A DNA stretch of 64,000 bases from an uncultured Shewanella sp. GTDB taxonomy: Bacteria; Pseudomonadota; Gammaproteobacteria; Enterobacterales; Shewanellaceae. This document shows, one piece after another, positions 43,999-52,986 of this stretch. Positions within the stretch are counted from its first letter, which is position 1. The number at the start of each line of letters is the position of its first letter. The notes beneath the pieces were generated by a model. It was given only the letters and a program-made list of their open reading frames with translations, was not told the origin of the DNA and made no database searches. The translations under genes and the position numbers were made by a program. The DNA lies in NCBI RefSeq assembly GCF_947491715.1, contig NZ_CANLKR010000009.1, forward strand, positions 62,001 through 126,000. Reading direction: 5' to 3'.

Positions 43999-44916
43999 AT
44001 TTCTTGGTACATAACGGTTCTTTCTCGTATCGTGCTTTTTACATACGACCTTCATACTCACAGGGGTTATAGCTTTGCTATTCCCCAATTGAGAACATAC
44101 TGTTAATTCTGAATTATCTATAGTTCTTTGACAATTAGCTACCTCACATTTTCGTTTAAGCCCTATAGTTCGAACAACCCAATAATAAAAACTATTTGGA
44201 TAAAGTTTATTAGCCCCACTAACTCTTGTGCCTGTACTATATCCGGTAACATGGTTACTTTTAACTTTATTTGCCCATCCACATATTAAGCGGTAATTAT
44301 CTAATTCGTCTTTACCTCCATAGGAAAATGGATATAAATGATCAATCTCAATACTTAAATCTCTATCATTAACACCTATGGGCCTATATTTATCTACATA
44401 TACAGGAAGCTTTAAAGATACTTTATCTATTTTCTTGGCTGTGAAGTTAAATAAGGCATCACTAGAGAACTCTAACCCAGTTAGCCAACATCTAGGTTTA
44501 GGTCCATAAATACTTAGTAAATCCTCCTTTAAAGAGAGCGAAATAATTTTTCTTCTGCGCTCTTCAGAATTTAAGAATTTAATACGTTCAAAAACCACAT
44601 CACTAATTAATTTTGCTATATTCTTCTTATCGTCATCATCTTTTTGGTTTCCTACCAAATGTTCAACACTGAGAAGTACATCCGAATATACTTGATAATA
44701 GTGGATGGTGTTGTTTAAAAAGCTCTTGTCTACAAATTGATCTACTATCCATTTAAACCATTCTCTAGATATATCACCTTGTAGCAATGAGCCCCTCGGA
44801 CCCATTAAATAATCAGGTGCCTTATACTCTGATAATTTTTTTTGAACATCTAAGTCCCAATTATTACTTGACTGTAAGATACTACCAGCCAATTGACTCT
44901 CTATTGGCAATACCAT
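43972..44916 (-). CDS. HNH endonuclease coupled to a DGQHR protein
   Basis: A 314-residue protein with an HNH-type site near residues 185-215: SIEIDHLYPFSYGGKDELDNYRLICGWANKVKSN (DH, then two Asn). Flanking cysteines (CWLTGLEF earlier; CEVANC and VVCKKHD later) could bind structural zinc. Its ATG overlaps the stop of the DGQHR gene (TAATG), so the two are translated together, and it is last in the dptF-dptG-dptH operon. I know no standard Dnd gene matching it. DNA cleavage controlled by the DGQHR partner is the simplest inference. Confidence 0.82.
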   Translation of the reverse strand: MVLPIESQLAGSILQSSNNWDLDVQKKLSEYKAPDYLMGPRGSLLQGDISREWFKWIVDQFVDKSFLNNTIHYYQVYSDVLLSVEHLVGNQKDDDDKKNIAKLISDVVFERIKFLNSEERRRKIISLSLKEDLLSIYGPKPRCWLTGLEFSSDALFNFTAKKIDKVSLKLPVYVDKYRPIGVNDRDLSIEIDHLYPFSYGGKDELDNYRLICGWANKVKSNHVTGYSTGTRVSGANKLYPNSFYYWVVRTIGLKRKCEVANCQRTIDNSELTVCSQLGNSKAITPVSMKVVCKKHDTRKNRYVPRNLSKEPFHI

Positions 44917-46631
44917 TATTTTTTAGGATTTCTAAAAGTTTTTATGTAGGGAAGTTGCTCCGGGCTTTCTCGATATTCAGCCCAGTTTTCTGACCACCTT
45001 GCTCTAATACCTGGGCTATCTTTTTTAATCCCTGATAACTCCCAGTCTTGATCAAAATACGACCTATTAACGTCTTCTAACCAATCATCCACTAAACTAT
45101 CTATACATTCTATTCTGTTTATCGCAGCTCTAGTAGTAACAAGAAATTTAAAGAAATCGGCAGCTAGAATTGTCAGTGAGATTTTATTAAAGATATTCGA
45201 TTTTCTAGTGTTACCCCAGTAATTATACCTACTTGGATTATGGCTCTGAGATAATTCAACTTTTACCTTATCCCAAAATGCAATAAAAACCTTTTGCCAA
45301 GGACCGTCTAAAGCACTCCATTCTTGAAAAGCATCTGCAGTATTACTTGATTGGACTAAATCGCTAGTTGCAAGAAATTTGTCTTTCCACCTCTTTGCAA
45401 AATCATTCTTTGCATGAAATAACTTGCCCCCTTTTAATTCTCTAAAAATTTGAATAAGCGAACCCATTACATTCCATTGTAATAAATCTTTACCTTCATT
45501 CTGAGTGCCCCTTTCCACTAACCTATAAAATGGACTAACTGGGTTTCTAACTGCCCAAGTAATTGCACGAGCATCATCTAGGGCTATTCCTGAGGATAGA
45601 AGGCGTTCATTAACATCTTCCATTTCAGTAGTTGTTAATGTTGTGGAAATAATTGTACCTAAAAGAGATTTCCCTATAGGAGTAGCCTTTTGATTTATAA
45701 CAACAAATTGAAATACTTGTTCCTTAGGTTCGTCTTCCATCAATAATGAAATTGGTAACTCTCTTGAATACTTATGTTTAAGTTTATTGAAAACATCATC
45801 AGGTGAAGACCCCTTTTCCATAAGCTCAACCCCTTCATTAGTTCTCTCATTAACTGTCGCTTCGGCTGCTAATACAGCCCCTTTTAGTCTATGTTGACCG
45901 TCAACTAAAGTTATAGGTAGTAAAAAAGAAAGTAAAGAAATGCGATCGAAGCCAAGAAATTTGCTTTCCTCGATTTCTTCTTCACCAAGTTCTTTTAACA
46001 ATTCATGTCGAATAGCAATATCTTCTAAAAAGTCATTTAAGTGACTTTCTTCATAAATTGCAGCGTTAACACTATCACCAGTATTGTCATCATCATTACC
46101 ATTGTCATTGTCATTGTCATTGTCATTGTCATTGTCATCGAAAGAATAGTTATCACTTATGCCCGAAAGACCTATCTGCGATTTTAAATCTAAGTATTTT
46201 GATGAAGATTTATCAATACTAACTTCACCAATGCGTGCTTCTAACGAGCATCTTAAAAGTGAAAACAAATTAACCCAAGGGGCACTATAAAAATTAGGAA
46301 ACTCAATTTTTAGTTTTCCAACATTTCCTTGCCCGTTATTTGAATTAAACTCAACTTTACAGCCCTCAATTTTCCTCAAACTACATATTAAATTATTTTG
46401 TACAACGTTATTTTTATTCTTATAAAAGCTAGTTAGCTGGTTAAGTCTTGAATTATTTTCAGTTCGCTGAAATCCTGTTGTCTCAGCCGAACCTGGGTTC
46501 AAAGTTTTTTTCTGTGGTATACCAGCCCACCGTTCAATTTCAGAAACTTTTGCTCCAAATAAGATTAATGGCTTACTATTTTCTGTTTGTATTACTTGAA
46601 TTGCATCATATTCAAAAGAGATTTTTTCCAC
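44916..46631 (-). CDS. DGQHR-domain protein downstream of dptH
   Basis: A 571-residue DndB-like protein. The signature LVDGQHRLKGAVLAAEA lies near residues 240-256 and FVVINQKATPIGKSLLG near 305, as in the DGQHR fold. An acidic (Asp-Asn)n run near residues 165-182 is encoded by a hexanucleotide repeat (46101-46136). The start is GTG sharing a base with the dptH stop (TAGTG), with AGGAAG ahead. It is larger than DndB and sits with the restriction genes rather than the modification genes. The motif is related in style to the DGQQR of DUF262 NTPases in GmrSD and SspE. It may sense phosphorothioate and control the HNH protein; this is inference. Confidence 0.82.
   Translation of the reverse strand: MEKISFEYDAIQVIQTENSKPLILFGAKVSEIERWAGIPQKKTLNPGSAETTGFQRTENNSRLNQLTSFYKNKNNVVQNNLICSLRKIEGCKVEFNSNNGQGNVGKLKIEFPNFYSAPWVNLFSLLRCSLEARIGEVSIDKSSSKYLDLKSQIGLSGISDNYSFDDNDNDNDNDNDNGNDDDNTGDSVNAAIYEESHLNDFLEDIAIRHELLKELGEEEIEESKFLGFDRISLLSFLLPITLVDGQHRLKGAVLAAEATVNERTNEGVELMEKGSSPDDVFNKLKHKYSRELPISLLMEDEPKEQVFQFVVINQKATPIGKSLLGTIISTTLTTTEMEDVNERLLSSGIALDDARAITWAVRNPVSPFYRLVERGTQNEGKDLLQWNVMGSLIQIFRELKGGKLFHAKNDFAKRWKDKFLATSDLVQSSNTADAFQEWSALDGPWQKVFIAFWDKVKVELSQSHNPSRYNYWGNTRKSNIFNKISLTILAADFFKFLVTTRAAINRIECIDSLVDDWLEDVNRSYFDQDWELSGIKKDSPGIRARWSENWAEYRESPEQLPYIKTFRNPKK
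46101..46136 (-). repeat. Six perfect copies of a hexanucleotide (GACAAT) encoding Asp-Asn
   Basis: The plus strand reads ATTGTC six times without error inside the DGQHR gene. Each unit adds two residues and keeps frame, so slippage would change the length of the acidic linker but not inactivate the gene. Imperfect units flank it. Confidence 0.9.
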
Positions 46632-49600
46632 TATATCTTCCTAATTAAACTAACTCTTGCACACTGAATTCTAACTAATTTACCCTCTGATTTGAGGTAA
46701 GCGTCCCCTTTACCGTTGAGCACTTCGGCGCCTTGTTCATCGAGTATAACGCGGCTTTCAGTACCATTTTTCACTCTAAGTGCAAGCTGCGCGGGCAAAT
46801 TAGAACGTAAGTTGGTGCTGATCACGTCACCACTGGGCTTTTGCGTTGCAATAATTAAATGGATCCCAGCCGCCCGCGCTTTTTGCGCTAAGCGCTTGAG
46901 CTCCCCTTCAATCGCTTTTTTCATCTCTTTATCTGATGTTAAATCGGCATATTCATCCAGTACTAACACCCACCAAGGAAGCCGCGACTCTTTACTTACC
47001 TTGGCATTATAATCAGGCAAAGATCGCACATTTTGGGCTTTAAATTGCGCATAGCGGGATTGCATTTCTTCAACCGCTTGAGTGAGTAATTGCAATGCAT
47101 CTTCATCATCAAATCCTATCCGCCCAAGTAAGTGTGGATACCCCTCAAAACCATTTAGCTCAGTACCTTTAGGGTCAATTAACATTAACTGTAATTCTTG
47201 CGCACTGTAATGTTCTACCATACCGTATAAAATAGTATTCAATGCTTCGGACTTACCACTGCCTGTTGTGCCACCGATTAATAAGTGCGGGCAGTTTGAT
47301 GATGAAAAATTAAGCTTAATGACATCACCAAAACGATCTTCACCCAATGGCACTTCTAACGCATTATCTGGACGTCGCCAACTAGGCCAAATATCGTTTT
47401 GATCAACAAAATAGCGTTGTTGCTGGCTTTTAGGGACATCAATAGTGACACAGCCTTTATCGATACCAAATCCAACTTCCTGTTCTTGATCTAATTTCAA
47501 GCCCAATTTAAGCGCTTGAGAACGTTCAAATACACGTTTAGGATCAGTGCCAGGATTTAGCTCTATCCTAAATAAAATAGAAGCTGGACCTTCAACAAAG
47601 GCATCCTCTATTGCGGGTTTGGTTACTGTTATATTGTGACTGTAGTAACAATCAATGATCTGCTGATAAATAGCCTGTAATACATCAATAGGCATTTTTT
47701 TCCGTTCAATTTCATTACCTGAAATACTGACAGATTGCACTTTTTCATCTTGCGTAGTAAGTGCTTCTGACTTAACATCTAAAGGCTCAGCTATAATATT
47801 TGATATAGACGGGATTTCTTTCTCATCTTTTATCTGTTCCTCAGCAGAAGTGCTATTATCATTCGACTCAAGCTGTACTGAGGTGATAGTACACCTCTTT
47901 TTTAAAATGTATTTTTCATCGATATGGTGCAATTTAGCAGGAGTTAACTCCGTAATTAACTTTTGCATGGGTGTTTTAACCCAGTGAGTTAAGTTACCTG
48001 CTGGCAATTCAATTTTTAATATATCTTGTGCTTTCAAAAAAGACGCTTTGGTAAAATCACTGTCTTCAACATTGACGAACAAGAAACCGGCAGGGTAATC
48101 GACCAGTTCTGCTAACTGGTAATCACCTTGAAGCCATTGAGCGCGATTAGCCTCAATAATATTAAAGTAGCTACTTTCGTACACCTTGTACAATTTATAC
48201 TTATCGATTTGCATCAAAATTTGACGCATGAACAAACCACGATATAAATGCCCAGCTAACGTTTTCTGTCCAAGCAACTCTTCAAAATACCGCTTAAGCT
48301 CCTTGGCTTGCTGTACCCCTTTACTGTGAGTTTGGCGCTTACCTGTTTTCACTTCAACAGGCAATAAAATCATTTGTTGATGTTTAAAACCGACAAATAA
48401 GATATCGTCAGAAATAACACCTTTTTTAAAACCTTGCGAGTGCCGTGAAAAATCACTATCACGCATACTTAAACCAAGATTACCCGCAACTCTAATGATT
48501 TCAGCAACCGATAAGGGTACCCAAGTAATATTCGACTCAGCAAGTAAACAGTTCACATACTTATAGGCGCCAATAATACCGCGCTTTTCTTTACGCTCAT
48601 TGGCATTAGCTGTAACTAAATTTAACAACCACTCACCATTAAACGCATTAAACTCTTCGATGATCCCCCCATCATCATTTTCAAGAACTTTATTATATAA
48701 GTCAGTTTGTTTTGTGACCGTAATGGCATCATAATTAACAGAATTGGTGTAATTATCAGAGTAATGAATTAGCACCATATTCTTTTGATTTTGGAAAAAA
48801 TCAAGTGTCACTTTAGGATCAATGATCGTGGTCCAAATTGAGTTTTCGTAAGCACGTTCAAGTAACGTTTTAAAATTTTCAGTGACCACTAGAGCTTGTG
48901 ATTTAGCTGCGCTGTATTCTTCATGGTGACGTCTTGCGGGTTTTATTAAACCGCTATACTTAGCTATCAACTTCAGTTGTGGCGCACTTTCAATATCAAC
49001 ATCTTGCAAACCAAACGATGTATAATAGCTACCATTTTTAGTCGATGCTGACTCCCCCGGCATTAAGCCATGGCATACCACGCCACTTTCTTGCTTTAAT
49101 AAATCAACATCAACAGCTTGAACCCGCTCATTATTTTTAAAAAATGACATATGCGCATACACTTGCTCTTTGTTTCCTTTTTCATGCTCATATTTACTGT
49201 AAGTTAAACGCGTTCTAAGTAACTCGATAATACTGTCAGCCTGCTGCTTTTCCCCCGCTTTATTTAACTCACAAAGATCTTTTAAGTCATCGTAACTGGC
49301 CATTTCAGCAAATCGATCAAACCAGCTATAACACTCTTTTTCATCATATAAATTGACATGGATATTGGTCACTTTATCTTTTTTAAGTTTGATGTAATCA
49401 ATTAATCCTAAAAACAATTCTTTATTTTGTTGATTATTAATCGAGTTAATAATCAGTGTCGTCTTATTTTCTGCAACAAATAACTGTTTAAACGCTGTTG
49501 TAAACTTACCAACTTTGTCTTTTACCAGTGTTCGAACATAATCATAACTGCTCTCTTGCTGTGGAATTAACTTTGACCAAAATACATTTTCTTTTTCAGC

Positions 49601-51703
49601 ATGATTATAGGAAAAACCATATTGAGGATGATAGATAAAAGGCAGTAAACCTTGCGCTGTTAAACGCTGTACCGTTACTGCAGGTAGTGTTTTAAAGCTA
49701 CTTGTTTTCTTTTTATCTTCTTGTAATTCATTCGCTAAATTCAAATTATAAGCGAGTACAATAGGATGATAAGGACTGATATAACTGTATTCATCAAACT
49801 CAGCAAAACCGATATTAACCAGCAGTTTTTGTTCTGGCCGTAATGGAGCATGGTAATCAATAGTTTCAATACCTGCTTGATAAGTAATTACAACTTGCTC
49901 TATCAAATCCCGTAATCGACTCCCCCATGAAACTAAACTTAGCAATGTTTTATGACTAACCAAATAATCAAACAAACTCCTATAAGCACAATATAAATCA
50001 GGATAATGGGCTTCTAAGTCCAGCAACTGTATATCAGTATCGAGGATAAATTTAGACAATAATTGGTTATCAAGTAATTGTGCTTCATATCGCAGTAGCT
50101 TTAATCGTTCTCCCTTTGGTGCCACTTCTTTACTATCTATAAGCACTTTATTTTTACTGCGGTTAAATTGTCCAAAATATTCATCCGTAAATAAACGATT
50201 AAAACGCCCTTGATCTAATATAAGTGGTAAACCCAATGAGTCCGTTGCAACCTCACCTTCAACATTAAAGGTTAATTGGCTTGTCTCTCCTTGTACAGTA
50301 AAACAAATGTCATCAGACTCACTCGCAAGTTGTTTAAAATCAACAATGCCGAAATCCGCCATATCAAATACTTGCTCATTATTATTTAATACGCAGCTAT
50401 TCGTTAATTGACTAATTTGTAATGTTTGTTCATCGGTTTGAAGTGTCAACCATTTTTTAGCTGGGTCGATCAAGTAAATATGTTTAAATCCATCAACGTA
50501 GAAATCTTCTTTACCTATAACCAATATTTTAAATTTATGTGTTTCTTGAGGCTTATCTGTTTTAACCTGAAAAGTAAAATAATGAGCTTGACCGTCAAAA
50601 CAGCCTGTTAATACTGCACGGCTTCGTACACCGCCTAAGTTTTTGATGGTAAATTGTACATCAGGCTGGTTTTTATTGTGCTGAACCTTACAAAAACTCT
50701 CAGTTAACTTTTGATTTAAAAAGCAAATTTCGAGTTCAAATGCATATTGTTCCTGCTCTAATAAGATGATTAAATGCCTTTCTCTCGCCCCAGCGCCTTT
50801 CTCTGATTTAGCTTTAGAGATTAAACTAGTATAGGGCGCTTTTTCGCTTTCAAGTTCAAGCAAGTTTTTTCTATTTTTTTCTTGTTCAGCAAAGCACTGA
50901 CCTAAATCCAGTGTTGTTTTGTATTGCTCTATATCACCCTCAGGAAAATGTTCTTTAATGAATTTTTCACTAAAGTCTAATACTGGCAATTTATCTAACA
51001 GCTCATTTGGAAAATGGTGGGTTATAAAATCAAGTTTCTCACTTAACTCTTTATTATCCTTTAAACGCTGACTTATTTGATCACCTTCCCAACCTTCTTT
51101 AGATAACTGATCATCTTTTAAAAGCCCTAACTCATAAAATTGCAAATCTCCATTATCAATTGAGTAAAATAACTGCTCAAAACCAAACATAGTGGCACCA
51201 TCTTCAACAATTTCATCAAAATGATAATCTAACAGGCATTCAGAAATTTGTGCACTACTGTCATTTTGATTTATCTCTGCATGTAATAGCAGCTTAATAT
51301 TTTGTGGGTGCCAAACAAAATTAGGTTGAGCAACATCTTTTGTCGAATTAATCAGAGTATCAAGCATAGAATTATGGATAATGAGTAAAGCTGTCCCTTT
51401 AAATTCTCCCTGCTGAGCAGATACTTCATCACGTAAATGAGAGATAAAGTTTTCAGTAAAGCCATTTTTACCAGTGCCATGAAAAACAGGGATCAGCTTT
51501 ACACTGTCGTATTGAATAGTTTTCAATTCAACATTTTTAATGCTTATACTCGTATTAGAAAAACCAATAAAAGCTTGATAGAGTGCTTCACCTTTCTCAA
51601 TGGCGGGTGTTTTGAACTGGTAGCGATAACCAACCTTTAATTCAACTTTTGCCCACTCATTAAAATGAATGACTAAAAAATGTTCAAACTGTTTTTTTAA
51701 CAT
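46631..51703 (-). CDS. dptH: DptH, phosphorothioation-dependent restriction protein with FtsK-like ATPase
   Basis: A protein of about 1690 residues. The C-terminal part is an FtsK/HerA-like motor: Walker A HLLIGGTTGSGKSEALN near 1476, LMLIDPKGTELNGF, and Walker B WVLVLDEYADLTSD. Near residue 1116 there is LLPVEVKTGKRQTHSKGVQQAKELKRYF, an E-V-K pattern like a restriction-type nuclease. The large N-terminal region has no motif that I recognise. DptFGH (also called DndFGH) restrict DNA without phosphorothioate. The ATG at 51703 (MLKKQFEHFLVIHF) is preferred over the longer GTG start at 51724. It overlaps dptG by 20 bp and the next gene by one base. Confidence 0.92.
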   Translation of the reverse strand: MLKKQFEHFLVIHFNEWAKVELKVGYRYQFKTPAIEKGEALYQAFIGFSNTSISIKNVELKTIQYDSVKLIPVFHGTGKNGFTENFISHLRDEVSAQQGEFKGTALLIIHNSMLDTLINSTKDVAQPNFVWHPQNIKLLLHAEINQNDSSAQISECLLDYHFDEIVEDGATMFGFEQLFYSIDNGDLQFYELGLLKDDQLSKEGWEGDQISQRLKDNKELSEKLDFITHHFPNELLDKLPVLDFSEKFIKEHFPEGDIEQYKTTLDLGQCFAEQEKNRKNLLELESEKAPYTSLISKAKSEKGAGARERHLIILLEQEQYAFELEICFLNQKLTESFCKVQHNKNQPDVQFTIKNLGGVRSRAVLTGCFDGQAHYFTFQVKTDKPQETHKFKILVIGKEDFYVDGFKHIYLIDPAKKWLTLQTDEQTLQISQLTNSCVLNNNEQVFDMADFGIVDFKQLASESDDICFTVQGETSQLTFNVEGEVATDSLGLPLILDQGRFNRLFTDEYFGQFNRSKNKVLIDSKEVAPKGERLKLLRYEAQLLDNQLLSKFILDTDIQLLDLEAHYPDLYCAYRSLFDYLVSHKTLLSLVSWGSRLRDLIEQVVITYQAGIETIDYHAPLRPEQKLLVNIGFAEFDEYSYISPYHPIVLAYNLNLANELQEDKKKTSSFKTLPAVTVQRLTAQGLLPFIYHPQYGFSYNHAEKENVFWSKLIPQQESSYDYVRTLVKDKVGKFTTAFKQLFVAENKTTLIINSINNQQNKELFLGLIDYIKLKKDKVTNIHVNLYDEKECYSWFDRFAEMASYDDLKDLCELNKAGEKQQADSIIELLRTRLTYSKYEHEKGNKEQVYAHMSFFKNNERVQAVDVDLLKQESGVVCHGLMPGESASTKNGSYYTSFGLQDVDIESAPQLKLIAKYSGLIKPARRHHEEYSAAKSQALVVTENFKTLLERAYENSIWTTIIDPKVTLDFFQNQKNMVLIHYSDNYTNSVNYDAITVTKQTDLYNKVLENDDGGIIEEFNAFNGEWLLNLVTANANERKEKRGIIGAYKYVNCLLAESNITWVPLSVAEIIRVAGNLGLSMRDSDFSRHSQGFKKGVISDDILFVGFKHQQMILLPVEVKTGKRQTHSKGVQQAKELKRYFEELLGQKTLAGHLYRGLFMRQILMQIDKYKLYKVYESSYFNIIEANRAQWLQGDYQLAELVDYPAGFLFVNVEDSDFTKASFLKAQDILKIELPAGNLTHWVKTPMQKLITELTPAKLHHIDEKYILKKRCTITSVQLESNDNSTSAEEQIKDEKEIPSISNIIAEPLDVKSEALTTQDEKVQSVSISGNEIERKKMPIDVLQAIYQQIIDCYYSHNITVTKPAIEDAFVEGPASILFRIELNPGTDPKRVFERSQALKLGLKLDQEQEVGFGIDKGCVTIDVPKSQQQRYFVDQNDIWPSWRRPDNALEVPLGEDRFGDVIKLNFSSSNCPHLLIGGTTGSGKSEALNTILYGMVEHYSAQELQLMLIDPKGTELNGFEGYPHLLGRIGFDDEDALQLLTQAVEEMQSRYAQFKAQNVRSLPDYNAKVSKESRLPWWVLVLDEYADLTSDKEMKKAIEGELKRLAQKARAAGIHLIIATQKPSGDVISTNLRSNLPAQLALRVKNGTESRVILDEQGAEVLNGKGDAYLKSEGKLVRIQCARVSLIRKI

Positions 51704-52985
51704 ATACCGCATCCCCGCTATCACTCATTCTTTCAACATTTCCCATGCGCTCATAAAAATCAATTAAACTTTGCTGGCTTTGCTCATCAAAAAATACACC
51801 TCTGGCTTCAAACGCTTTTACGAGTTCATGAAGGCGTAACTTTTCTTTCTCACCAATGGCTAAATTAGTGAGCAAGACAATATAATCCTGATTAAACGTA
51901 AGTACTTGACCTGCACGACCACGGTGTTGAATAAAGGGTTCACATATATTACCTAAAATACCTTTTACTACAGTCTCATTAATTTTTATTTTGTCTGGCG
52001 TTCCATGTGGATATAAAAACTGTTGATGAGACAGCTCAAGCAACTCAGCAAGCATTGCAACACTGGTCCTTGCATCTATTTCTTTAGTTAAATTCCGCTT
52101 TGACTTAAAGTCATTCGCAAATTCAAAAAATTCTTCTTGATAATGATCATTCTCTTTTAAATAGGTGGCCAACATCCACAGTGGTTTTGTTTGCCCTTTT
52201 TCCTGTAATGCTTCATTCATGGCTAAATAGGGAAACAAATACTCTAAATAGTGGTGAAGTTGACTATAACCATAATTTTTAACCTGTAATCGTTCATCAC
52301 TAGCTTTTTCATTATCAAGAATAAAAAAACAAGGCTTATTTTTCGGTTCATTATTAGCCCAATCCTTAATATTAAGCGCCATTTGTGTCACAAACAAAAA
52401 ACCATATAAGCGAATAATTAAATTGAAATTACTTATAAAGTAATGAGGTCTTTTACTAAGTAAAAGTAAGTCTTGTTGAAAATAATGAGTTAAAAAAGGT
52501 AAATAAGGTGTAATAACGTTAATCTTGCTGTTATTTTTACCTGTTACATAAAAACTATCAAACTCAGTTTTTATTTCTTTTTCTAAAAAATTTAATTGGC
52601 TTTCGGCAGAACTCGGTACTGTAAAACCGTTGAGTAAACCTGCATACATTTCACCTAGATTCTGACTATTTGTATCTATTTCACCTTTCACCGCTTTAAA
52701 CATAAGTAATTCCGGCGAAATATTAAAAACCTGACCTTCTTCAAAATACATTTGTTCAAGTACTAACCAAAATTCTGGCTCATCTAATTTAGATTCAAAT
52801 TGAATTTTACAAAGCTTTTTAAAATCATCGATAGTCTTTGTCACTAAGGATTTATCATAAAGAACATGCGTAAAATAACCAAGTACTGTATCCCAACAGA
52901 ATTTATAATGCTTATCTTTGCTTCTTAATGGCAAGTATGTACTTACTGTATTATGCCTTGGTGGTGTTAGTTGATTTTTTATCAT
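51684..52985 (-). CDS. dptG: DptG, phosphorothioation-dependent restriction protein
   Basis: A 433-residue protein from the ATG at 52985 (MIKNQLTPPRHNTVSTYLPL), one base after the dptF stop and preceded by GGAA; a GTG four codons earlier would overlap dptF. It contains HRGRAGQVLTFNQDYIVLLTNLAIGEKEKLRLHELVKAFEARG towards the end, a winged-helix-like DNA-binding pattern usual for DptG. Size and position between dptF and dptH fix the identity. Its biochemical role within the complex is not well defined. Confidence 0.92.
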   Translation of the reverse strand: MIKNQLTPPRHNTVSTYLPLRSKDKHYKFCWDTVLGYFTHVLYDKSLVTKTIDDFKKLCKIQFESKLDEPEFWLVLEQMYFEEGQVFNISPELLMFKAVKGEIDTNSQNLGEMYAGLLNGFTVPSSAESQLNFLEKEIKTEFDSFYVTGKNNSKINVITPYLPFLTHYFQQDLLLLSKRPHYFISNFNLIIRLYGFLFVTQMALNIKDWANNEPKNKPCFFILDNEKASDERLQVKNYGYSQLHHYLEYLFPYLAMNEALQEKGQTKPLWMLATYLKENDHYQEEFFEFANDFKSKRNLTKEIDARTSVAMLAELLELSHQQFLYPHGTPDKIKINETVVKGILGNICEPFIQHRGRAGQVLTFNQDYIVLLTNLAIGEKEKLRLHELVKAFEARGVFFDEQSQQSLIDFYERMGNVERMSDSGDAVYVKKTV

Positions 52986-52986
52986 T

